Shown here in pieces: positions 50,601-63,119 of a stretch of DNA of 64,000 bases. The stretch covers positions 1,457,907-1,521,906 of the forward strand of contig VZTG01008545.1 of assembly GCA_013397845.1 (NCBI GenBank), written 5' to 3'. Both the position numbers and the translations under genes were made by a program. Position 1 is the stretch's first letter; each line of letters opens with the position of its first letter. Below the pieces are notes generated by a model. That model saw only the letters and a list, made by a program, of their open reading frames with translations. It was not told the DNA's origin and ran no database searches. The stretch comes from Melanocharis versteri. Taxonomy: Eukaryota > Chordata > Aves > Passeriformes > Melanocharitidae.

Positions 50601-53600
50601 TTTGTATACCACAGGCCATGACAGCCATGAGAAGAAAATAAGTACCTTATTTCCCAATTCCCAGCACCAAGGATTTCATTTCTTCCTAGACACAACCAGA
50701 TCACACATTTCCACCACTACAGACCTCCAAGCTTTGCATAACTTCTCACCACTGACTGCCAATTAACTGGAAGCATCACTGGAAACAGAACACACTGACC
50801 AGAGCTCCAGGGTCATCTCCTCCTTCTCCAAGGCCAAGGAAGGAGAATCATAAGCTTCCAAACAAGCCATTTCCATGGAACCTCTCATTTCATTTCCCCC
50901 AGACCCTGCACTACCTTTGCCCCACAGGCAGTGCCAGGCAGCGGCCCGGGCAGGTGGATCATATCCAGGTCCCACAGCTGCACTCTGACCTGCCAACTCA
51001 GAGGCGAGACTCTTATTTACTCAGTCAATCCCAAGAATAAACTCACGGAAGGTGTGACCATCCAGGAATCACGTATTTTTACTGTGCTCTGCTCTGAGAC
51101 ACTGGATGCAGTTCATTGACTATGTTTCAGCCTGCAGGTTAACCTCTGCCAGTCCCAAAAACTTCACTATCAGTTTCTAATAAAGGAAAATGTCAACAGG
51201 CAAATATGCCAGAAATTCATTATTTTCTGATACAAAGATATTCTCAGCTCTGTAAACCCACTCATAAATAATTCTGATTTATTGTAAATCGGTTATTATA
51301 TTCATAAACGGTGGGAAGTTAGTGAACAACATAACTACCAACAGAAATACTTTCATAACTTTGCAGGTGCACAAATCACAGCATATGGGAGAGGACTCAA
51401 AGGATAATGGAAAATGAAGCAGTTTCAGAAAGCCTATATGAAAACCAGCACCTACCTAGCTGGATAAAAAAATAATTTATTTTTAGTTGACAGGCAATCA
51501 AATGCAAAACTCTAGCAGAAGGAGCTGGCAGAGCAATACTACATTAAAAATAGCAATTCCCCCCAAAATGTACAAAAATGGGTCCAACTTTCGATTAGCG
51601 GAAGTGACAGTTGGACTGAGGCTGCTCAGGCTTTGAGGTTAAACACAACTGACATAGGCTGCACCTGAATCCAATCACTCCCCAGGCTCCGAGAAGATTC
51701 ACACGCGAGGACTAAATTTGTCACAAATGGGTTGGTTTCCGATCCTCCTGTAGCCAACTTGCTTTATTCTGACCCCCATTTAACAAATCAACTTAATGGG
51801 CACTGGGAGTGCTATAAAACTTAACAATGGAGTGGTTTTAACTTTTAAAATATAGTTATGAAGCAAAATGTTGGAAAGCTCCTTCAATACTGGAAATCAA
51901 ATTAAAACTAGACATTTTTTAACAGTCTTGACAGATATAATCCTAGTTACCATGTAAATTTATGGTAAGCTGCTGTGATATTAGCCACAGGTGCTACTTT
52001 TAATATACGGCCTGCATCTGGCTGGGAATAAAATATCTCAAGAGGACTGAAAATGACCTCACTATCAGACAATGGAGAAGAAAAAAACCCACAAGACCGC
52101 TGTGGCATATAAAAAGCTGGAGATGTGGTCCACAACTGAATATTTACCATAAAATTCAGTTTGACTCTGCAGATTGTAAGTTAAAGGATATAATGTTTTC
52201 AATACATTAAAGGCGTGGACGTATTTCAGACAAACAGCCAAAAGATTAAGTACATAAAGTGGCAATGAAATACACTGCCTATATTATAAAACCAAATTTT
52301 CCAACCTTTGATGAATGTAGAAAACAAAGCAATGTGCCAGGAGTAAAAAAAGGAAGGATGGACCCAGATTATATTGAAGGGACTGGCACCAAGTACTGCC
52401 ATCAAAAGAAATCAAGAGTATGCATTGCATATCCTACCCAATTTGTTTGGATGTGTAACTGGGATCATACAACAAGGATCATCAATTTAAAGGGACAAAT
52501 CTGAGCATGTCTCCCTACAGCCAAAGGAAAAAAAACTGGCATCACCAGGAGGGAGAAAAAAAGACATGTACAGTAACATGCTCTGTCTGATTTTTTTCTC
52601 CCAGATTCCAACCAAGAGAGATAGCAAATCTGGAAAGGAAATGCAAAGTGAGAATAATTTATTTAACACTCCTAGATTTTTTGCACATCTTTAAATATGT
52701 TCTCAAAACCCAAGACACAAATTGCACAGAGACACATGTGCCTCTACTCTTAGTGCACAGCATTTCCATACCATCCTCTCCACTCAGGCTCATCTTCCAT
52801 CTCCATCTTCTTGCCCCAAAAGACAAAAAATGTATCCGAAATAGCTTTAAAACTCTTAGAGCATTTGATTTCCTGTCATTTTAGAAAATGACGTTAGAGG
52901 TCTTATGGAGACTTCCTACATGATCTTTTTTTTTTTTTTTAAACAAACTTAATTAAAAACTTACCCTATAAAAGAAAGCAGCTGTAAATGCTGAACCTGA
53001 CCATCAGCAAACTTGCCCACCTTTGTAATTTCCTAACTGCATTTGCTGCCTTGGTGTGATTACCTACGGAAACGCAATCACACAGGCAGTTGCCCCTTAA
53101 ACCCTCTGGTCAAATCCAACCAAGTTTGACAAGAGACATGGAAGTCTCAGAGCTAAGATGTTCCTGCAAACTCAGGGAAAGCGAGCAGCTGGATACAGGA
53201 CCCAAACGGAGCAGTTGGCATCTTGCACTCACAGCCTTTCGCAGCCGCCTGCCTAGCCCAGGACTGGGCTTGAGATGAATCTGGGAGAAATTCACACCTT
53301 TAAATCAGGCCTGTCCCCTCTTCCAGGTCACTGCTCCCAAGGTCAACTGACATGGAATGCTGGGAGAAGTTACCAGCATGATCTGGAGGCATAAATTAAC
53401 TTTCTATCCCAATTCCCAATTTTGTTTGAACAGACTGGAAGCAGAGGGCTTGCTCCACTGGAAGAAAACCATTTTGTTTCAGTAGCACAAAGATGTGAAT
53501 GGACAAAAGGATCCCTTTGTGATGCTACACCATGGCCTGAAAGCCTCACCAGCTACTCTTCTCTGCCCTGCAGCCTGGGAGAGAGGTCCCAGACGAGCTC

Positions 53601-56600
53601 CCTGACATGGCTGTGAGGTTTGTAGAGGCTCACAAGTACCCAGATGCACAGCAGGGACTGGGACTTGCCATGGAGCGCTCCAAGCCCACCTCCTCTCCAA
53701 AACCTTGCTCACAGACAGAGGTTTCTGCCAGCACATGTTCCTTGGTTAACGTGACTCAGCCTGGGGGCTTTGAGCGAGTGAACCCCATCGAGGCTCCTAG
53801 AGGTAAAAGACTCCAGTGTTAACTCATCACTGCCTGCCTGCCACTCCACAGTGGCAGTAGCTCAGGGCAACTGCAAGGCATAAGGAGAAACGGATGCATT
53901 GGTGCCATCAGCACAGCTCTTCTGGACACAGCACTCTCCTCTGCAGCTGAATTGCATTTGCATTTTTCCCTCCACCACTGGTGTATCTTATTTTATACAA
54001 GATGCAGAACACCAACCCACCAGCAGCCTGCCCCTCATAATGGGAACATACAGCCAACGCCATCCAGTCCCCCAGGACCAGTGCTTGGTGGGCATTCCCA
54101 GCAACAAAACCAACAAAGGGCTTTCAGCCCCAGGCTGGTTTCCAGCTTATTTCAGAGAATTGTACCACCAAAGCCCACTTTCATGAAAATGTATCTTCAG
54201 ACTAACAAACACCACCAGCGCTTTCAAATTCTGAGTTACAAACTAATTCCCTGAGCCAGAAGTGTCATTAGCTTGTCAGCCTTACAATGGCAGCTCACTG
54301 CTGATCGCTTTTAACTGAGCTAATCTCAGCCTGAAAGCTTCAGGAATCTAAATAACTCTTGTTTCACAGAAGTTTCATTTCATTCTCATGCTGAAAATAA
54401 TATACATAAACCAAGCTCATGTCTACACATTTACACAACTTTATAATAAAAGTTGTGTTTAGATTCTTAACATCTGTTGACACACACAGACTTTGTAAAC
54501 CTGGCATAGATTTTGAAGCCACAGAATTTTCCATGCATCATGAACATTATCTGCAAGAAGCAATAAAAAAAAAAGCAATGAATACATTAATCATACCAAT
54601 ATCATCTGCAAGACATAAATTTGAAATACCTTTCATGTCAGCTCAACTACTTTTTTTTTTGGGGGTGATTTTTTTTTCCACACCTGATTTTATACCATCT
54701 GTAAAAGGGCAGCAAGAAGATCACTGAGGAAATGACATTTCTCAGTCCTTTGACTTTTACTAAACACTTTAAATCCTGTAAATAGAATATTTATGATGTT
54801 AAATGAAAGCAGTTGTACCTACAAGTTCCATTTTTTCATGGCCGGACTAAATTCTCCCAAACTACAAGGCAGGTATAGCTCCACTTTTGTCATTTGTTTC
54901 CTGGGCTGTAGTAAACACAGTATTTACTAATAGTCATTATAAATACAAGCATATATGCATAATTTAATAAAATTAAGCACACATGCATAACTTAAATTTA
55001 TTTTCAGCTTCAACTTATTGAAAGGCAAATACCTGCTCTCTAATACCAGCTAAGGATCTAATGCCCTTGGGAGCTGCATGTTGAGCCTGCTCCTGGACTA
55101 TGGGAACAGGAATGACTTCTGCCCTCTGCAACTGCAAAGGGGACACTGCAGTAAATCCATAAAAATCAACAGATGAAATTCTGCCCTTAGATATTCGCAT
55201 CTAAACTTGATCCAAGCAGAGTACTCACCTGCATGGCTTTTTCTCCCAACCGGGGGCAGAAATTCCATTTTGAAACCAATTCCCAGCCTCTGCCCTCGTT
55301 TCTGCCTTACATCCATGAAAGCAGCTAAGAATGAAAGACACTGCTCTAATATCTCCCAAACAATTCAACTGGCAATTTTTTAAAGTACTCTTCCTATGAC
55401 TACAGGTACTAGAAGTATAAACTTCTAGTTCATCATTTATCAATAAGCTTATCTAAATACACTCAACTTCCTATACTGATATATGCTCCATCTACCTTCA
55501 GATCAGGAAGACATATGGATATCTACCCATGCTGTAAGATAAATCTACACCGCCAAAAAAAGAAAAAAACTTTGTAAATTTTTGTCAAAGCAATGCATTT
55601 TCCAGGTATCTGCTGGTGCAGGACACTGATTTGTCTCCTCCCCTGTCTGATGGCAGACAGGAACTGTCTAAATCCATCTGCTCAAACTGAGTTACTCATT
55701 TACAGTGGGCAAAACAGCTTTTTAACTAACTTTGGGGGCAACTTCATTTCTAGTTGTGCTGAACCAAAAAAAGACTTTGACCATAACCAAGCAGAGATGC
55801 CATTTCATGAATATTCAAAAGCAGGAAATCTCAACTCTTCCAAGGGTCACTTCTATCCCACCGGTGTTAAACGCCTCGTTCCTGGTTGCTCCAGCCCCTG
55901 GCTGCCTGCACATCTCACCAAGGCCTCCTGTGAGCCCCCTCTCATGGGCTTCTCCCCTTCACTGCCCTCTGAATGAACTGATTTGGTTCTATCTGCACTG
56001 TTTTAACATTCAGGTTAAAAATGTACTCAGGCTCTGGACGTGCTCCCTGAACCAGCATGAACCTGCTCATGAGCTGGATTTTCTTCAGTTGTTTTCTCTT
56101 TTGCTTTCTTCCAGCTCAGAGGGGCTGGGACCACCTCACCCACCTTCTCTCTATTGCCTGGGCTTTCCTTACTGTGACAACTCCTGAAACAGTGAAAAAA
56201 AGAGCCAGTGTTACAAACTGTTGTTTATCCAGCTCACTGTGGTTTCCTAAAACATCTTGTTCTGGGTTTAGGCACAGTCATATAAATTAACAGCTCATAG
56301 CACAGCTCCTGGCCCCTACACACACCAACAAACCCACGGCATCCTCAGACTGGAGCTTGCCATGTCCCTCCGCAGAGAGGGAAGAACCAGCTCAGTGAGA
56401 CCCATCATCCCAACAAACCCCTGGGAATTCTTTCCCTCCCAAGAAAGAGCTCACCCCTCCCTCAGAAATAAAACAGAAGGGAAATGCATGCTCTGGGAAC
56501 GTGACTTTTTTTAAGCAATGTCATGATTCCTCAGAAGGGAATTTTCAGGGGAATGTAGCTGAACACGGATCTCCAGACAAATTCAGTATTTCTAAAGCAA

Positions 56601-57243
56601 GTTTGTAACTGACGTCCTAGACAAGTTCTTGTGAGCATGAGACACGGCTCAGGATCCTGTCTCCAAACAAAAATCCAGTGAGATAAATAGAAACCAGCAC
56701 TCTGTGCACTCTGTGTGCCAAGACACTGCAAAATCAGCTATCACAACTCAATCAAGGATATACTAGAACTCTGTCTTCCTGCTTAGAAGGTGAAACATGT
56801 CCTATTATCCCCACCTTACTTGCCAAAAGTCTCTGTTCTTTAGTTACCCATTTTTCTCATATATTTCCCCGACAAAAATGATCCCCACTGCCCATCAGTT
56901 ATGTATTTCCACCATTTATTTATGAGTGCTAGTAATGAAAAAAAAATCAGGATCAAATACTGCTTTGTCTTATTCCACAACACCAACCTTGACCCTGATT
57001 ATATTATAATCAAGAAACTGTAATATTAGAACAAATCTACTTATCAACTACAAAATGGAATTAATTTACTCCACCTAATGAGATCAGAATCTGAGAGCAA
57101 TTCATCAGGGCAAATCCAAGAGGATTTGGCCCCACCAGCATACTCCCAAACTTCTGAATATAAATATTTTCCCATCAGGATCGCATGGAAATTAAAGCAA
57201 TTACATTTCCTTTATATTAGAAGTGGTATATAACAATCATTAC

Positions 57244-57375
57244 CTGATTAAAATTTTTGAAATTGAACTCCTTGTAGATGGCATCTCTTTCTCCCAGCTC
57301 AGACCAGCCTGAAGCTTTGAGATCCAGTAAAACTTGGTTCCTTTCCTCTGTTGTCAACCAGTGAGACTGGGAGGA
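57244..57375 (-). CDS. PCBD2: PCBD2 internal coding exon (N-terminal part of the enzyme)
   Basis: Encodes [20 protein letters not shown] then [24 protein letters not shown], the first helix and strand of the DCoH fold. The LTxEERNQ and GWSEL motifs are family hallmarks. The donor GTAATG follows CAG in phase 0. Two acceptors in frame are possible: TCAATAG (exon start 57375), which follows a strong pyrimidine tract, and CCCAG nine bases further (exon start 57366), which would drop SSQ. I chose the first because of the tract and because SSxSH resembles the human SSGTH. The start codon and any N-terminal targeting region are in an upstream exon that was not found. Confidence 0.95.
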
Positions 57376-59640
57376 CTATTGAGGGGAAAAAAATAAAGGC
57401 ATAGCACGAGTGAGGCTGAGGTTCTCTTTTGTACAACAGTAAGAAAACCACATGATGAAATTGTGGTTATGTATTGTGCAAAGGTGAGGATGTGGAAAAT
57501 TCACTGTGCAGTTTCTTCCTGTTTATAATTTCACAGACCAGTTTAACACAAACCGGCCAAACCCTGCCATTTCTATTTGGGCAAGTAAGTTTGGCCGAGT
57601 GCTTTTTATACAAAACTAGTGAAAAGCAACAGGCTCTTTCCCAGGAATGAAGATGGACACCAGCATACCTATACCCTTCGTCATCTGAATTATCCAGATG
57701 CTGTAACGTCACATTTAATTTTCAAATGTTCCATTCTGTCTGATAAGTAATGGATGATTTACATTATTTGATAAATGTACAATTATAAGGCTAAAAGATA
57801 TCAGGAAATACCTATTTCGAAAGAGAGAAGAAAAACAGGAGATTGCACTCTACCTACTTTGTATTTTACTATTTTAAGAAAGAAGGAATGCACTTAAGGA
57901 CAGCACACACTGTGGAGTTCTACAAGGAACAAAGAGCTTTATAAGCAAATTAAAAGAAAAAAATGACAACACAGACACAATTACAAAAAGTTTGAAGCCA
58001 CTGGTAAAAGCATTAGATTCTGCAAAGCACCAGTGTTTAAGTATGGCTTACTTGAAGTGACAGAGTCCTCCTGATGCCACTGGGAGCACACACATGACAG
58101 ATTAACACTCTGCTTAAATATCTGAATCAGAGGCTGAACCACACACAAGGCCAGAGCCACACAGAGAGGAACGTTCTGTGGGGCCTTTGGAAGAGGTTTG
58201 ATATCTCTTCTAAAAGCAGGGACTAAGAGCATGAGCCCTTCCTCAGACAATACATTCTGAGAGATGGGTCTGACTCTCATGATAAATGCAATGCCTCAGT
58301 GGGAAGAACCTTTCTCCCCAGTACAGCGACATTCAGATTGTTTTAGTTTTTATTTTAGCAGCTGGCCCAGCTTTGTGAGATCCTCCAGAAAGGCACTTTT
58401 GCTCCGGAGGTTCACTCAGACACGGGAGGTCAGCGAGGACCAGCTCAGCAGCTCAGCATTTTTCACCTTTGCCAGCCGGTGCTCCAGCGGGAGCCCCGGT
58501 GCCACCAGATGGGGCTGTGAGTCTGAGCAGAGCAGGAATTAACGCAATTAATGCGACCTGAGCAAGGCCTTAAGATGCAGGAGGGCCAAGGAGCAACATT
58601 TTCATCAATAACATAGGATAAAAACTCCCAAGTGGAGTAAATCAATCTAACTGCATCACTGCTGCTGTTTGTGTTTAGGGAGATACAGAGATGTAACAGG
58701 AGAAGGGTTTTACAGGTCCCAAACTGAACTAATTTAGGTTCTTTACACTTCAAACACAACTTTGGGCTTACAAGAACACAAATTTCAGATTTCTCATTGC
58801 TGTAACTGTAGTCATAGGCATGAATTTCTTACATTCTTCTTTTTTTTTTTCAAGCATGCACATAAACCATCAAAGCTAAAGGCTGCCTTGAAATGTAGTT
58901 TTATCTGGCACGAGATTAAATTAGTCTCTGAATGCACAAAAAATCATGAGGGTGGGTGGTTTTTTTGAGATAGTAAAGTCCAGGACTGCGACCAGGATGC
59001 AACACAAAGTCCACTCCTCCGGCTGGCACAGAGACGTCCTGTGCCAGCACGGGGGACACTGCAGTGCCTTCCTGACACCTCACCTAACACATGGCCATCG
59101 ACAAGACAATGCTGTGACTTGAAATTCAATCACAGAGTTTTAACAGGAATATGGAGACCAGGTTTGATCCAGGCCCTGGTGAACACTGAGCACGTTTTGC
59201 ATTGTGGAGGCCACGTCCTGAGTCAGCCCCTTGACACATCACGCTGTTCAGAAATGCAGCAGAAAGCACCAAGGAAGAAGATAAAGTGGGAGATCCCAAC
59301 TGCGTTTCCACGCTCACAGCCCTCAGCAGCAGGTCACGGGCCGGGCCAGATCCCCAGGGAAGCAGGAACGGGCACCGGTGCCAACGCTGACCGAGCATCC
59401 AAGCTGCTGGCACCTGACCCATGCCTGGGGCTCAGGGGCCGTTGCGTGGTGGGGTTGACCCAGTGATCAGTAATGTTTGTTTGGAGGAAGCGCAGGGAAA
59501 ACAGTCATTAACTACGAAAAAAATTAGAACTAACTCTCATGCCTGAGGAGCGAGGGTTGAACCCTGCAAGTGCTGTTCATTATTAGCTTTGTGTAAAATA
59601 AAATAATCAGCTGTGAGGTGGGGTGGCGCGGGGACACAGG
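57376..59640 (-). other. PCBD2: Upstream PCBD2 intron or flank, non-coding
   Basis: No exon recognised. Around 58370-58530 there is a modest GC rise with several CpGs, but no PCBD2-like N-terminus. Confidence 0.5.
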
Positions 59641-60010
59641 GAGAATCAGAGAATGATTTGGGTTGGAAGGGAACTTAAAAGTCCATCTTGTTCCACCCCT
59701 TGCTATGGGCATGTGCACCTTCCACCAGACCAGGTTGCTCTGCCCCATCCAGCCTGGATGAACAGTTCCAGAGATGGGGCAGGCACAGCTCCTCTGAGCA
59801 GCCTGTGCCAGGGCCTCACCACATCCACGGGGAAGAATTTCTTCCCGATATCCCATCTAATCTTCTATCAGTGTGAAGCCATTCCCCCTCATCCTTTCCC
59901 TCCACGCCCTTGTCTAAAATCCTCTCCAACTCTCCCCTAGCCCCTTCACGTACTGAACGGTGGCAGCCAGGTCTCCCCGGAGGCTTCTCCAGTCTGCGCA
60001 ACTCCCTGGG
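59641..60010 (-). mobile_element. CR1 LINE 3'-end fragment
   Basis: Reverse-complement CR1 from AGAATGATTTGGGTTGGAAG through AGCAGCCTGTGCCAGGGCCT to CGGAGGCTTCTCCAGTCTGC. Its right end is nearly duplicated at 60485-60564 on the other side of the gap. Confidence 0.95.
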
Positions 60011-60084
60011 AGGAGGCTGGAGTTGGGGGAGACCGAGCCCTTCTGCCGTGCCTGCAGTGAGAGGACCAGAACTGGCCTAACGCT

Positions 60085-60176
60085 GAGATTGGCGGATTCA
60101 GATCAGACATTAGGAAGAACTTTTTCACTGTCGGGGTGGTCAGGCATTGGACCGGCTGCTCAGGGAGGTGGCGGAG
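60085..60176 (+). mobile_element. CR1 fragment running into the gap
   Basis: Plus-orientation CR1: AGACATTAGGAAGAACTTTT, then GGGGTGGTCAGGCATTGGAC and GCTGCTCAGGGAGGTGG. It stops at the run of N. Confidence 0.9.
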
Positions 60177-60484
60177 NNNNNNNNNNNNNNNNNNNNNNNN
60201 NNNNNNNNNNNNNNNNNNNNNNNNNNNNNNNNNNNNNNNNNNNNNNNNNNNNNNNNNNNNNNNNNNNNNNNNNNNNNNNNNNNNNNNNNNNNNNNNNNNN
60301 NNNNNNNNNNNNNNNNNNNNNNNNNNNNNNNNNNNNNNNNNNNNNNNNNNNNNNNNNNNNNNNNNNNNNNNNNNNNNNNNNNNNNNNNNNNNNNNNNNNN
60401 NNNNNNNNNNNNNNNNNNNNNNNNNNNNNNNNNNNNNNNNNNNNNNNNNNNNNNNNNNNNNNNNNNNNNNNNNNNNNNNNNNNN
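60177..60484. other. Assembly gap (308 N)
   Basis: Unsequenced. The 80 bases immediately after it are about 90 percent identical to 59922-60001, so the gap may hide a repeat-collapse or false duplication. It lies where the PCBD2 first exon would be expected. Confidence 1.
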
Positions 60485-60590
60485 CTCGCCAACTCTCCCC
60501 TAGCCCCTTCACGTCCTGAACGGTGGCAGCCATGTCTCCCCGGAGGCTTCTCCAGGCTGAGCAATCCCAATTCCTCCAGTTACGAGGGAA
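60485..60590 (-). mobile_element. CR1 fragment, near-copy of 59922-60001
   Basis: Matches the earlier copy at an offset of 563 bases, with about six differences in 80. It carries the CTCCAGGCTGAGCAATCCCA motif of CR1 in reverse orientation. Confidence 0.9.
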
Positions 60591-60870
60591 CAGGGCCAGG
60601 GACTGCCCCGAGCCCGCGGCCTGTCCGTGTGGGCCCCGCCGCCCCGCGCCCCCGGCCCGGCCCGGCGCGGCTCCCCCTTGCCCTCGCCCTCGCCCTCACC
60701 CTCACCANTGGTTTAGGGGTTACAGTGGCGGTGCTGGTGGAGAGTTGGACTGGACGGTCTAAAAGGTCTCCCAGCCGTGATGATTCCATGATCTGTGACA
60801 CGGGCCCGGGAGGAGAACGGCCGAGCGGAGCTGCCGGCCGCGGGTGGATTTTGTCGCGCAGTGAGCAGGC
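60591..60870 (-). promoter_or_regulatory. GC-rich CpG patch, candidate PCBD2 promoter region
   Basis: 60600-60707 and 60795-60860 are very GC-rich with many CpGs, the strongest such patch between PCBD2 and TXNDC15, and are split by a CR1 tail at 60713-60795. On the minus strand, GGG runs at 60701-60673 form a quadruplex-type pattern. A housekeeping-type promoter for PCBD2 would be expected in this interval, but no exon 1 coding sequence could be read. One base at 60708 is unknown. Confidence 0.4.
60713..60795 (+). mobile_element. CR1 3' terminus
   Basis: GAGAGTTGGACTGGACGGTC, then AGGTCTCCCAGCCGTGATGA and TTCCATGA correspond to the CR1 3' end (GGTTGGACTAGATGA ... TTCCAACC ... ATTCTATGA), with several substitutions. 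It may be the end of the copy that enters the gap at 60176. Confidence 0.8.
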
Positions 60871-62223
60871 AGGTTTCATTTCCACCCGGTGGGGCCCCAT
60901 TCTGTTTGTAAACACATCCCTGTTTCTTTAGCAGTGTGGAGATGAGCACTGAGGACAATCCAACCCTGGGCCTCTCGAACGAACCAGATGGCAGAGGCAA
61001 GAATGCTCCAATTTACTATTCACAACCTTTATTAACATCCATTCTAGCTTTATCTTCAGTCACACCAAAGTTTTACCAGTGTGGTTTCCTTTTTGGACAC
61101 AGGTATACGGGACCTCTGGTTTCCAGAGGAAATGATAGAGCCGGCAGAGAAACACTTGAAGAATTACATTGCAGGGATATGAGCTCTCTGTCAAGTAATA
61201 AGTCCTAAGACTGTCTTTGTTTTATTTTAGTTTAATTTGCTCTCTGAAGCGCCCTATCCGGGTACTCTGGCAAGCCTCCGCCATGATAAATGCTATGCAA
61301 TCAAATTAATCCAAACCTCACACAACATACCAGTCCATACCTTATCGAAAGCCCTCCACACTAATCATAACTAAAAAAACCCCATCAATTCTTCATGTAG
61401 CCTCAAGTGGAGAGTGTGGAACTAGCAAACATGGTAGTAGAAATTTAAATAAACATCAAGACTGGTCTTGCTAACTTAGGCAGGTGAACTATAGTTCAGA
61501 AATGGCATGTTTTTACTTCTGAAAGAAAGCGACTTAAAAGGTTACACTAAAAACCTGATTTATTTTTTTTAAAAGGACAATTAATACAATTTCATCCAAC
61601 AGGAATGTGGTAAATAAGTTGTATACACATGCAGAAATAGTGAGGTGAGCTTGGAAAGTGACTTTAAATCTCATAAGAACTGCTACTAAGTCAAAACTCA
61701 GAGTGAAGCAAATGAGAAAACCAGCACTGAACCTCAGTGCCAGAGGTGGGAACAGTCACCTCCATGGGAGTGGAAAATCATTTGAAACATTTTAATAGTT
61801 CATTTTATGGACAGTCAAACTAACGTACCAACACCTCCCTTCACCAGTGTTCTCCTTGCAGTGCCACACACAGACCAATGTACTGTAAAAATCTTCCCCG
61901 ATCTACAAAGCTCAAGGAGCTCTTCAGAAGAGCAAATTAGAACTGTACCACTAATTACATCAAAGTCCATTAAAAAGAAGTCAATCAGAGCAGCTTAATA
62001 AATACTTTAGTTCATGTTTTTTCATACTTGTTCACTTACCACTGTAATCACCACAAATGTGCTTGTTATAGATTCAGTAGTTGATAAATAAAGCCAATTT
62101 TTTAGTCATTATTATAAATTACAACCAACAAATTCAACAGTTCATTCTTAGGTACTTCCAGTCCATAGAAATTCCCACTTTACCAATAAGTGGAAAATTT
62201 TGTCCCTGTTTCAGCATCTGAGG
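60871..62223 (-). other. TXNDC15: TXNDC15 3' UTR and intergenic flank
   Basis: Non-coding sequence downstream of the TXNDC15 stop on the minus strand. AATAAA hexamers on that strand at 61559-61564, 61221-61226 and 61028-61033 are candidate polyadenylation signals; which is used is unknown. The 90-residue plus-strand frame at 60936-61208 matches nothing I know. Confidence 0.55.
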
Positions 62224-62420
62224 TTATTCCTGATGTTCGTGCTCTTGTCCCGGGATGAGCCACCGGATGCTCTCGGTGCGAACGGTGGCATACATGACAA
62301 AGCCAGCCAGGAAGAGCACAGAGAACAGGAGCAGCCAGTCTATGCTTTTCGTCAGAACGCTTGGCAGGGGCCCTTCCCAGTCCTCCTCTGTCACAGCCAC
62401 ATCGCTTTTAGCTTCTATCC
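62224..62420 (-). CDS. TXNDC15: TXNDC15 last coding exon (transmembrane segment and C-terminus)
   Basis: Encodes residues from the split glycine codon: (G)[20 protein letters not shown], then a membrane helix [19 protein letters not shown], then [18 protein letters not shown] and TAA. TXNDC15 is a single-pass membrane thioredoxin-domain protein needed for cilium function; human mutations cause a Meckel-type ciliopathy. The acceptor is TTTTAG. The exon begins by completing a codon with two bases, consistent with the preceding exon. The short cytosolic tail matches the mammalian end closely, so identity is secure. Confidence 0.97.
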
Positions 62421-63119
62421 CTAAAAAACAAAGTAATTGGTCAACATCATCATCGCTAAATACAGAGAAGCTGGTTCTATCTGGAGCTTTGGTCCTGCTC
62501 TCAGACTAAGGCTCAAGCACAGGTAGACTTAAAATTGTGGTAAGATGGCCCCTGTACATTAACATATACCCAGCATATGATTTACTTATATAAAAACTTA
62601 GTGATTTTTATGTGTATTTTCATAACAGGAAAAGGCTTGTTCTGTCCTCCCACAGCACAGCCTTGGATAAGTTGTGGGGGTTTTTCAGCATGTGGAAATT
62701 TAATTTAGAGTATTTTTTCAGGAATCTCATTTTTGTGCATTTCTGGAAATGCAGAACCACACAGCACTTCAGTGTGGATTAGAAGAGAGCCAGCTGGCTG
62801 GCAAAGAGAGTTTAATTTATTTCATTCTCAATTAAATCTTTGAACAGGAGGATGTGCTCCATCCTTCTGGCAGCCTCTCGAGCTAAACCCCACAGTTCCC
62901 CCTGGTCTGTGACAGCAGCCCAAGGAGCAGAGTTTCTGCTCTCAGCACAGGCTGAAATCCAGCTCATAGCAACAACTGATTACGTGAACCTCTGCTGGGT
63001 CCTCTCAGGGTCTTTATGACATTCATTTTAAAGAACGCACACATGGGACAGAAAAGCTCAATCTGGACCTTAAAGCCAGCCTGTTCTTCTCACTGACAGA
63101 CCAGGGCTGATTCACACAC
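62421..63119 (-). other. TXNDC15: TXNDC15 intron
   Basis: A 699-base intron with GT donor at 63119-63118 and AG acceptor at 62422-62421, phase 1. No other feature seen. Confidence 0.9.

Larger units (their letters stand above)
38730..57243 (-). other. PCBD2: Large PCBD2 intron (18.5 kb)
   Basis: The intron lies between the DLKASGW exon and the HHPEW exon. It is mostly AT-rich non-coding DNA, with CR1 fragments at 44901-45160 and 50270-50600 and no nested gene recognised. Two sub-regions (40840-41290 and 48600-49300) look like conserved regulatory DNA and are listed separately. A 16-base T run is at about 52927 and a T/G/T run at about 54651-54678. Confidence 0.85.

Noticed and set aside
52259..52504. 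81-residue plus-strand frame with plausible amino-acid composition inside the PCBD2 intron
   Set aside because: No match to a family I know and no splice or promoter context; the length is not exceptional for AT-rich intron DNA.
59946..60533. Minus-strand frame beginning MAATVQDVKG, considered as a PCBD2 N-terminus (MAA...)
   Set aside because: The start lies inside a CR1 fragment and runs into the N gap. The same residues follow from CR1 sequence, and there is no donor to the next exon.
60936..61208. 90-residue plus-strand frame beside the CpG patch, considered as a divergent-promoter gene
   Set aside because: No recognisable motif; it lies opposite the TXNDC15 3' flank and could be chance. 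It was not strong enough to list.
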